DNA of 14,803 nt, from assembly GCA_900553905.1 (NCBI GenBank), contig USFL01000011.1, positions 1 through 14,803 on the forward strand. Direction: 5' to 3'. The first letter of the stretch is position 1; every line of letters starts with the position of its first letter. Positions 7,490 to 13,343 of the stretch are shown one piece after another. The position numbers and the translations under genes are program-made. The notes beneath the pieces are model-generated. The model searched no databases. It worked only from the letters and a program-made list of their open reading frames with translations, and was not told the origin of the DNA. This stretch comes from an uncultured Eubacteriales bacterium. GTDB lineage: Bacteria; Bacillota; Clostridia; Christensenellales; Aristaeellaceae.

Positions 7490-9226
7490 TCAAGGAATGT
7501 AAAATTGGAAGAAGTAGGCAAATCCGTTCTCGCCATAGATCATGCAATCCACATTGGGGTCTACCTTCTCGCGCAGATAGTTCAGCAGGTGGTTGGGAGG
7601 CGGGTCCACCACCGCGGTTGCAAAGAGCACGTCGTCGCGCAGGAAGGTTTCGGGCGGAAAATGCAGAAGGTCGATGCCAAAGTTGGCAAACTGCTGAATG
7701 CTCTCCCTGCTTCTGAGGCTCCATCCGCCCCAGTAACTCACATTGTGCGGAATGCCCATCGACGTATCCGGAAACAGGCGCAGATCCCCCACCAGCGTGA
7801 TATCGTGGATGATGAGCATATCCTCGTTCATCAGGGCATATTCCAGCAGATCATTGACCGGATTGCCGAACTCCGCCTCGTGCGCCTCATCGGGAAGCAA
7901 CCTGGGGAGCTGAAGCGCCAGGTGCCACGCGCAAAGTCCCAGGCAGGCCGCCGTGCAAAGCGCCGTCAGAGCGCGGGCGCCCCGCCCGCACAGCGCGCAG
8001 GGAAGCAACCCGAAGATCATGGCCGCCGCCGGCAGCAGTGCCATCAGCGCCGCGCGCAGGGGCAGGCGACCCTTGTCAAAGGCCAGGTAGCACAGCATGG
8101 CCGCCGCCAGCAGCACCGTCAGCAGCAGCGCTCCCAGCATCCTGAAGCGATCGCCGCGCGGCAGAAGCGCAGCGCCTGCCGCGGAAAGGACAATCACCGC
8201 CGCCAGCAGCCACAGGCTGGGCATCGCGGCGGGATTGTCAGCCGGAAAAGCCGCCAACACCTGCGCCGCCTCTCCAGCGCGCGCGGATAACAACATATCC
8301 CGCGTCGAGCGCAGATAGGCGGTTAGCTGGTCAAACGCTTCTGTCGAAACGCTCTCATCCAGGAAAAACCATTGCGAGCCCACCATGGCGGCCGTATTGG
8401 CGCTCCAGCCCACGCGGTCCAATTCCTCCTGTGGAATCCCTTCAAAGCCATAGCGGTCCATCAGATCCTCGGTCGAGGCCTGCCAGGCCAGGTAGTCACG
8501 CGCGCCGTTAGCGTCAATTTCCCATTCCCGAAGGCCCGTCAGCCCCGCCATCACCACCGCTGCGATCACAACGGAGACCACCAGCGGCTTTATGCTTTTG
8601 ATCCGGCCAAAACCATCATCGCGCGCCGCCACATACAAAAGCGCCGCCCCGCAAAAGCACGCTATCGGCAAAGCGGCCACCTGGCGCAGCGCATAGGCGA
8701 GCACCAGCAGCACGAGCGCCAGACCCATGCCACGCAAAACCGCCCCGTAGGACGCCTCCGCATGGTCCACTGAAAGGATCTGTAAAACTGCCGCCGCCCC
8801 CAGAAGGGCCGCCGTCTGCGTAAAGGTGATGCGGGTTGCGTAAGGCAGCACGAAGGCGCAGGTAAAGGCCAGCGCAAACAAAGCGCCCAGCCAGAGCGGC
8901 TTTTTCGCCCCGGCAAAGCGCTGCATGATGCTTTTTTGGCAGACCGCGGAGGCCAAAAACAGAAACGCCAGCTGCATCCAGCTCAGCCACGCCACCCCAG
9001 GCACAGCGAGGCCCAACCAATGCAGAGGCCAGGCGAGCAAGCCATGAAGATAGATATGAAAATGCGCCGGCTCGCCCGTTTCAAAGCCCATAAAAGGGCG
9101 CAGAATCCCTGAATCATCGTTCACGGCATACTGGGGGTCCAGCACAAGGAAGATCAAGGCGAACATCGCCGCCGTCATCCCCAGCGCGGCCAACCAGCAC
9201 ACAGCGCTCCTCCGGCGTACGGTCAT
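7490..9226 (-). CDS. Polytopic membrane protein, putative GT-C-type glycosyltransferase (paralogue 2)
   Basis: This 578-residue membrane protein shares its whole architecture with the gene at 5751-7472. The shared points are an N-terminal helix, VNDDSGILRPFMGFETGEPA (acidic pair at 37-38), HFHIYLHGLLAWPLHWLGL, TRITFTQTAALLGAAAVLQI, and a soluble C-terminus. That C-terminus contains GIPHNVSYWGGWSLRS and VVDPPPNHLLNYLREKVDP and ends FQFYIP. The pair is a tandem duplication that has diverged throughout while keeping these blocks. The ATG at 9226 overlaps the stop of the glycosyltransferase gene (ATGA), and GGAGGAGG lies about seven bases upstream. The overlap with a GtrB-like gene suggests that it uses the lipid-linked sugar made by that enzyme. 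This is inferred; no catalytic assignment can be proved from sequence alone. Confidence 0.7.
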   Translation of the reverse strand: MTVRRRSAVCWLAALGMTAAMFALIFLVLDPQYAVNDDSGILRPFMGFETGEPAHFHIYLHGLLAWPLHWLGLAVPGVAWLSWMQLAFLFLASAVCQKSIMQRFAGAKKPLWLGALFALAFTCAFVLPYATRITFTQTAALLGAAAVLQILSVDHAEASYGAVLRGMGLALVLLVLAYALRQVAALPIACFCGAALLYVAARDDGFGRIKSIKPLVVSVVIAAVVMAGLTGLREWEIDANGARDYLAWQASTEDLMDRYGFEGIPQEELDRVGWSANTAAMVGSQWFFLDESVSTEAFDQLTAYLRSTRDMLLSARAGEAAQVLAAFPADNPAAMPSLWLLAAVIVLSAAGAALLPRGDRFRMLGALLLTVLLAAAMLCYLAFDKGRLPLRAALMALLPAAAMIFGLLPCALCGRGARALTALCTAACLGLCAWHLALQLPRLLPDEAHEAEFGNPVNDLLEYALMNEDMLIIHDITLVGDLRLFPDTSMGIPHNVSYWGGWSLRSRESIQQFANFGIDLLHFPPETFLRDDVLFATAVVDPPPNHLLNYLREKVDPNVDCMIYGENGFAYFFQFYIP

Positions 9227-10179
9227 GAGCGTTCCTCCTCCCGGCCGTCATCCTTCTGACCGTCCGCGATCTCCACCAGATAGGGCGGGCGGCGGCGCGA
9301 GGCGTCGAACGTGCGCCACAAATACGCGCCCAAAAGGCCCAGCGTCATCATGACCACGCCGAAGCTGAGCAGCTGGAAGATGAACATCATGGTCCAGCCG
9401 GTCACGTCGATGCGGCCCGTGAGCTTGGACACCAGCGCGTCGATGGCCCAGATGACCGAGCCGACCACGGACAGAAAGCCCAGCCCCGTCACGATCGTGA
9501 TGGGCAGGGTCGAGAAGCTGAACAGCGTATCCGCGACCAGCCGGATCTTCTTTTTCAGCGTCCAGCGGCTCTTGCCGATCTTGCGCTCCCGGCGGATATA
9601 CGTGACCACGCCGGTTTTAAAGCCGCTCCAGAGGATCTGGCCGGTAAGCGCGCTGTTGGGCTCGTCCATGCGCTTGAGCACCTCGATGACGCGCCGGTCC
9701 ACAAGGAACACGTCGAATCCCTTTTTGGGCATGCCCGGAAGGGCAAACTTGCGGGTCATGGCATAGTACAGGTCCGCAAAAAACTCCTGCGAGCGGCTTT
9801 CCTCGCGCCCCTCGCGCACAGCCAGCACCACGTTGTTGCCGCTCTGCCAGCTTCGGTACATGTCCAGCAGCATCTCGCTGGGCTCCTGAAGGTCGGCGGC
9901 CTTGACCACCGCGCAGTCGCCCGTGGCGTTGACCAGGCCGCAGAGCGTCGCCGCGTCGCTTCCGAAGTTGCGCGAAAGGTGAAAGATGCGGATGCGGCTG
10001 TCCTTTCTGGCCAGCTCGCGCATGACCTCATAGCTGTTGTCGCCGCTGCCGTCATCCACGAAGATCAGCTCGATGTCGAAATCCGCCTGATCCAGCACCT
10101 TTTCCTTGAGGTCGTCATAGAGCGGGGGCAGGTTCTCGGCGTTGTAGTACACGGGCACCACGACGCTCATCTTAGGCAC
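9223..10179 (-). CDS. GtrB/DPM1-like family 2 glycosyltransferase
   Basis: This 318-residue protein has a cytoplasmic GT-A domain (about 1-220) and two C-terminal helices (about 227-250 and 262-289). This is the layout of GtrB, ArnC and DPM1-type enzymes that transfer a sugar from a nucleotide to undecaprenyl phosphate. Motifs are SVVVPVYYN at the start, VDDGSGDNS (Asp42-Asp43), HLSRNFGSDAA, ADLQEPSEM, and GKSRWTLKKKIRLVADTLFSFS, which leads into the membrane. The usual DADLQDP metal motif reads KAADLQEP (93-100), so its first aspartate is alanine. The start is a GTG at 10179, eight bases after GGAGGT, and overlaps the end of the cupin gene by eight bases. The acidic tail overlaps the next ribosome binding site. 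The sugar is unknown; the neighbouring amino-sugar genes suggest a 3-amino-deoxyhexose. Confidence 0.88.
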   Translation of the reverse strand: MPKMSVVVPVYYNAENLPPLYDDLKEKVLDQADFDIELIFVDDGSGDNSYEVMRELARKDSRIRIFHLSRNFGSDAATLCGLVNATGDCAVVKAADLQEPSEMLLDMYRSWQSGNNVVLAVREGREESRSQEFFADLYYAMTRKFALPGMPKKGFDVFLVDRRVIEVLKRMDEPNSALTGQILWSGFKTGVVTYIRRERKIGKSRWTLKKKIRLVADTLFSFSTLPITIVTGLGFLSVVGSVIWAIDALVSKLTGRIDVTGWTMMFIFQLLSFGVVMMTLGLLGAYLWRTFDASRRRPPYLVEIADGQKDDGREEERS

Positions 10180-10588
10180 GACCGTTCACCTCCCGCACGA
10201 AGGCATCGTAATCGCGGATGTATTCCTCCGCGTCATACGGCTCACTGGAGAGCACCAGCAGCACCGAATCGGGCGAGAAATCGTACATGTCCTTCCACAC
10301 CATTCTGGGCAGATAGAGCCCCGTATGCGGCCGGTTGATGGAAAAGACCGCCTCGTTGCCCACGCCGTCGCGCACGCGCACCTTGCTGTGCCCCGCTACG
10401 TTGATGAGCACGAACTCGCTTCTTCGATTGGCATGGCAGCCGCGCACCACGTCGGCATCGCTTCCGTAGATGTAAAACACACGCTTGATCTCAAAGGGGA
10501 TGTCCTTGAGACCCTCGACCACCACCAGATGGCCGCGCTCGTCGCCATGCTGGGGAAACTCCAGCATGTGAACCGATTCGCTACGCAT
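10172..10588 (-). CDS. FdtA/QdtA/WxcM-like cupin (sugar 3,4-ketoisomerase family)
   Basis: This is a 138-residue single-domain cupin. Family members isomerise dTDP-4-keto-6-deoxyglucose to the 3-keto sugar that a PLP aminotransferase then aminates. Such an aminotransferase is encoded two genes upstream. Recognisable blocks are DERGHLVVVEGLKDIPFEIKR, RGCHANRRSEFVLINVAGHS, GLYLPRMVWKDMYDFS and EEYIRDYDAF. One catalytic-type histidine (His52) is present. Where FdtA has HAH this protein has HAN (Asn54), and the later WHEM histidine is WKDM (Lys99). The reaction may therefore differ, or the domain may be non-catalytic. The ATG at 10588 follows the acyltransferase stop by three bases, and its ribosome binding site lies within the end of that gene. 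Family assignment is firm; the exact reaction is not. Confidence 0.78.
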   Translation of the reverse strand: MRSESVHMLEFPQHGDERGHLVVVEGLKDIPFEIKRVFYIYGSDADVVRGCHANRRSEFVLINVAGHSKVRVRDGVGNEAVFSINRPHTGLYLPRMVWKDMYDFSPDSVLLVLSSEPYDAEEYIRDYDAFVREVNGRA

Positions 10589-10591
10589 GGC

Positions 10592-11596
10592 TCATTCCTC
10601 CCGGTATGCTTTGGTATAGATGCGGTTGAGCGAATGGAGGGCGCCATAGCCCTCCTTGTTCTGGATCAGGCCGGTATTGAGCACGCGGCCCCGTTCGTGC
10701 GTGCTGGTGCCGAAGGAGACGCATCTGGCGCCCAGCGCCAACCCTTCGCGCACCACGCTGTCATAGAGGTAGGTGGAGGGCACGCAGCCCTTGAGGGGCG
10801 CGGTAGCCAGGTACTGCGTGTGCAACACCCGCGCCTGGCTGAACCAGAACAGGCACGCGCCCGCAACCATCTCGCCCTCCGGGGTGAACACGCCCAGAAA
10901 GCGCGCCTCGTCGCGCAGCCTTGCGTCATGGAAATCCACCAGCTCCGCCAGCGTATGCACGGGCGTGGCGTCAAATTTCTTGAGATTCTGGCAAAGCAGC
11001 TCATAAAAGGCCGCCAGCTCCTCCTGCGTATGCAAGGGGCGGTCGGAAAGCCCGGCCTTGACGCACTTTTTGAGGTCATAGCGCTTGTTGAAACTGTAGG
11101 CGGCCACCAGCTCCTCGTGCGTGCGGCCCGCGACGAGCACATAGGCGGCGATCTCCAGTTCGTCCGTGTAGCCCGCGTGGTAGAGGGCGTATTGCAGCGC
11201 GTCGGTGGGATGCGTGCTGAACAGGTCGCTGGTGAGCTTGAGCTCGGCCGCGCCAAAGCCCTGCTCCCGCCAGAAGGCGTCCAGCTGCGAAACCAGCGCC
11301 ACCAGCCGCGGCGCGCGAAGCAGCGCGGGCGCGATCACCAACCCGCCAAAGGTGCTGCCGGGATGGGAGCGCAGCATGCGCACCCCGTCCACGACCTGGG
11401 CGGCGGCGGGACAGACGGCCACCAGCTCCTGTCCGTCCAGCGCCATCAGGGACGCATCCTCAAACCGCCCGCTAGGATGGTAGCTCAAAAACCGGCGCGT
11501 CTGCAAAAAGGTGCCGTTCGTGGACCCCTCCATCACGAAGCGGTCCCAGCGTTCGTCCCACGAAGGGTCGTAGGGCAAGAGATGAAATGTATCCAT
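10592..11596 (-). CDS. FemAB/BioF2-type GNAT acyltransferase
   Basis: This 334-residue soluble protein resembles the acetyltransferase fold found in FemAB-like and BioF2-like proteins, here probably as two tandem GNAT-like halves. Supporting segments are FLQTRRFLSYHP near the N-terminus, HPGSTFGGLVI, YSFNKRYDLKKCVKAGL (the usual S...R.ikka segment), FLGVFTPEGEMVAGACLFWF (central strands of the second half) and the C-terminal LNTGLIQNKEGYGAL. Placed between a sugar aminotransferase and a sugar isomerase-like cupin, it may N-acylate the amino sugar, doing the job of FdtC/QdtC by an unrelated fold. Peptidoglycan-type aminoacyl transfer from tRNA is an alternative. The ATG at 11596 follows AAGGAG, which overlaps the aminotransferase stop codon. 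The acyl donor and substrate cannot be read from sequence. Confidence 0.75.
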   Translation of the reverse strand: MDTFHLLPYDPSWDERWDRFVMEGSTNGTFLQTRRFLSYHPSGRFEDASLMALDGQELVAVCPAAAQVVDGVRMLRSHPGSTFGGLVIAPALLRAPRLVALVSQLDAFWREQGFGAAELKLTSDLFSTHPTDALQYALYHAGYTDELEIAAYVLVAGRTHEELVAAYSFNKRYDLKKCVKAGLSDRPLHTQEELAAFYELLCQNLKKFDATPVHTLAELVDFHDARLRDEARFLGVFTPEGEMVAGACLFWFSQARVLHTQYLATAPLKGCVPSTYLYDSVVREGLALGARCVSFGTSTHERGRVLNTGLIQNKEGYGALHSLNRIYTKAYREE

Positions 11597-11605
11597 GGCT
11601 CTCCT

Positions 11606-12715
11606 TTACGGGCGAAAGCGGTTGATGGTGTCGATCACGAAGGCCTGTTCGTCCTCGTGCAGGCCGTTGAACATGGGCAGGCTGAGCACCTCGCGGGCGT
11701 TTTTTTCGGTGATGGGGAAATCGCCCTCATGATAGCCCAGGTAGCGGTAGGCCTCGCTAAGATGCGGCGGAATGGGATAGTGGATCTCGCTGCCGATGCC
11801 GTTTTCCGCAAGCCACGCCTTGAGCGCGTCACGGTGCGGGCTGTGGATGACGAACTGATGCCATGTGCTCTCCACGCCCGGGCGCACCTTGGGCAGCGCG
11901 AGAAATTCCGTGTTTAGCCCCTCCATATAGCGCCGGGCGATCTGGCGGCGCTCCGCGTTGAGTTCGTCCAGAAAACCCAGCTTGACGCGAAGTAGCCCGG
12001 CCTGAAGCTCGTCCAGACGGCTGTTGGCGCCCACGACTTCGTTGTGGTATTTGACGCGGCTGCCGTAGTTGCGAAGCGCCCGGCACCGCCCGGCGAGCTC
12101 CTCGTCGCCGGTGACGATGCAGCCGCCGTCGCCGAAGGCCCCCAGGCCCTTGGTGGGATAGAAGCTGAAGCAGCCGATATCGCCAAAGGCGCCGGATTGT
12201 TTCCCGTGAAACAATGTGCCGTGGCTCTGCGCGCAGTCCTCCACCAACCGGAGGCCGTATTTTTTCACGATCCTGGCAATCTCGTCCATGTCGCAGGTCT
12301 GGCCGAAGAGATGCACGGCCAGAATGGCCTTCGTTCTGGGTGTGACGGCGGTCTCGATGCGGCCGGCGTCGATGTTGTCGTACTCGTCCGGCTCGACAAA
12401 CACGGGCGAGGCGCCGTTGATGGTGATGCCCATCACGCAGGCGATATAGGCGTTTGCGCAGACGATGACCTCGTCCCCCGGACCGATGCCCAGCAGGCGA
12501 AAGGCCATCCACAGCGCATCCAGCCCGCTGGCCAGACCCACGCAGCATTTCACTCCGAGATAGGCGGCAAAGGCTTCCTCAAACGAGGCGACCTCCTTGC
12601 CCAGAATGTACCATCCGCTGCGGAGGACTTCCAGCGCCTTTTTTTCGTATTCGGCGGCATGCAGCTCAAAGGGCCGCTTGAGGTCGTTTGCCGGAATCCT
12701 GACCGCCTGCGCCAT
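11606..12715 (-). CDS. DegT/DnrJ/EryC1-type PLP sugar aminotransferase (FdtB/QdtB-like)
   Basis: This 369-residue aminotransferase of the DegT/DnrJ/EryC1/StrS family transfers an amino group, usually from glutamate, to a nucleotide-linked keto sugar. Asp160 in LVEDCAQSHG should pair with the pyridine nitrogen, and Lys189 in FSFYPTKGLGAFGDGG is the Schiff-base lysine. Other family blocks are GLASGLDALWMAFRLLGIGPGDEVI, RNYGSR, NSRLDELQAG and the C-terminal EVLSLPMFNGL. The product with the downstream FdtA-like cupin would be a 3-amino-3,6-dideoxyhexose, as with FdtB or QdtB. I place the start at the ATG at 12715, with a good ribosome binding site. The in-frame ATG at 12754 lies inside the -10 box, upstream of the likely transcript start. 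It is the first gene of the operon. A near-consensus parS is embedded at codons 167-173. Confidence 0.92.
   Translation of the reverse strand: MAQAVRIPANDLKRPFELHAAEYEKKALEVLRSGWYILGKEVASFEEAFAAYLGVKCCVGLASGLDALWMAFRLLGIGPGDEVIVCANAYIACVMGITINGASPVFVEPDEYDNIDAGRIETAVTPRTKAILAVHLFGQTCDMDEIARIVKKYGLRLVEDCAQSHGTLFHGKQSGAFGDIGCFSFYPTKGLGAFGDGGCIVTGDEELAGRCRALRNYGSRVKYHNEVVGANSRLDELQAGLLRVKLGFLDELNAERRQIARRYMEGLNTEFLALPKVRPGVESTWHQFVIHSPHRDALKAWLAENGIGSEIHYPIPPHLSEAYRYLGYHEGDFPITEKNAREVLSLPMFNGLHEDEQAFVIDTINRFRP
12198..12213. other. parS-like site, one mismatch
   Basis: TGTTTCCCGTGAAACA differs from the canonical parS palindrome at one of 16 positions (A to C at position 7). It is flanked by AT on each side, extending the inverted repeat. 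It lies in the aminotransferase gene, encoding part of T-L-F-H-G-K-Q in a different frame from the metH site. Single-mismatch sites are known to bind ParB in Bacillus. Confidence 0.75.
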
Positions 12716-12723
12716 AACACCCG

Positions 12724-12731
12724 CTCCCCCT
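12724..12731 (-). promoter_or_regulatory. Ribosome binding site of the aminotransferase
   Basis: AGGGGGAG on the minus strand ends eight bases before the ATG at 12715 and lies downstream of the predicted transcript start. It fixes the translation start at 12715 rather than 12754. Confidence 0.75.
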
Positions 12732-12752
12732 GCATTAAGAAAATTCCATTTC

Positions 12753-12780
12753 ATTATAATGGTTCCGTGGGGATTGTCAA
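12753..12780 (-). promoter_or_regulatory. Sigma-A promoter of the long minus-strand operon
   Basis: The minus strand reads TTGACA (12775-12780), a 16-base spacer, then TATAAT (12753-12758). Both hexamers are perfect consensus. Transcription should start near 12746, leaving a leader of about 30 bases before the aminotransferase ATG. The -10 box lies in the palindrome CATTATAATG (12752-12761). The -35 box overlaps the divergent promoter. Confidence 0.88.
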
Positions 12781-12802
12781 CAACGGCGCATTGCGGTACA
12801 AT
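12774..12802 (+). promoter_or_regulatory. Divergent sigma-A promoter of the second GtrA gene
   Basis: The plus strand reads TTGTCA (12774-12779), a 17-base spacer, then TACAAT (12797-12802), each hexamer one mismatch from consensus. Transcription should start near 12809, about 35 bases before the GtrA ATG. Its -35 shares five bases with the -35 of the minus-strand promoter. Confidence 0.75.
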
Positions 12803-12843
12803 GGCACAAGCATGCCCGCTCCGGCGGGAAGAGGGAGGCCGTC

Positions 12844-13284
12844 ATGGAACGTTTTCACGCCCTTTGGCGCCACGCGATGCAAAGGCCATGGATCGCCAAA
12901 TGCTGGCAATTCGTGAAATTCGGCATCGTGGGCGTATCCAACACGCTGATTTCGCTGGCAGTCTATCAGCTTGCGCTGAACGCGCTGGGGATGCACTACC
13001 TGGCCGCCAATTTGCTGGGGCTGGTCATCAGCGTGATCAACGCCTACTACTGGAACAACCGCTGCGTGTTCGGCGGCGGGCAGAAGCGGCCGTTTTCCAG
13101 GCATGTGGCGCTGTATTTCAAATCCCTGACGGCCTACGGCGGCACCTTCGTGCTGGACTCGGTGCTGCTGGTCTTTTGGGTCGAGGCGGTGGGCGTCCCG
13201 GAGGCGCTTGCCCCGGTGCTGAATCTCTGTATCACCATTCCGCTGAACTTCCTGGTCAATAAATACTGGACGTTCCGCCGGTAG
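12844..13284 (+). CDS. GtrA family membrane protein (divergent copy)
   Basis: This 146-residue protein with four predicted helices is a typical GtrA-like polyprenyl-phosphate-sugar flippase candidate. Blocks seen are WQFVKFGIVGVSNTLISLAVY at the N-terminus, VISVINAYYWNNRCVF (61-76) and the closing PLNFLVNKYWTFRR (133-146), the most recognisable GtrA signature. The ATG at 12844 follows GAGGGAGG by five bases. It is transcribed away from the glycan operon from its own promoter, yet is a second member of the same family as the operon gene at 1362-1814. It keeps the GtrA consensus better than that copy. The two may serve different lipid-linked sugars. It converges on clpB across a shared hairpin. 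Confidence 0.92.
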   Translation: MERFHALWRHAMQRPWIAKCWQFVKFGIVGVSNTLISLAVYQLALNALGMHYLAANLLGLVISVINAYYWNNRCVFGGGQKRPFSRHVALYFKSLTAYGGTFVLDSVLLVFWVEAVGVPEALAPVLNLCITIPLNFLVNKYWTFRR

Positions 13285-13292
13285 CGGAACGC

Positions 13293-13334
13293 AAAAAAGC
13301 CCCCGGCGAGGAATAGGCTCCTTCGCCGGGGGCT
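13293..13334 (-). terminator. Intrinsic terminator of clpB
   Basis: A 14-bp, very G+C-rich stem (arms 13298-13311 and 13321-13334, with one G-T pair) is followed on the minus strand by six T residues (13293-13298 as read from plus A6). It lies just past the clpB stop codon. The plus-strand side has only a broken T-rich run, so termination of the convergent GtrA transcript would be weaker. Confidence 0.9.
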
Positions 13335-13343
13335 CTGTCTGTC

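Noticed and set aside
7473..7724. N-terminal extension of the first membrane-protein gene
   Set aside because: The open frame continues upstream into the paralogue's coding region, but the extension is not membrane-protein-like. The ATG at 7472 has GGGAGGG six bases upstream and aligns with the paralogue's N-terminus.
10325..11917. A 530-codon open frame on the plus strand opposite the acyltransferase and aminotransferase
   Set aside because: Same mirror-frame effect. The minus strand holds recognisable family motifs throughout, and the plus frame has none.
12716..12754. Start of the aminotransferase at the ATG at 12754
   Set aside because: That ATG overlaps the -10 box, lies upstream of the predicted transcript start and has no ribosome binding site. 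The extra 13 residues are not typical of the family.
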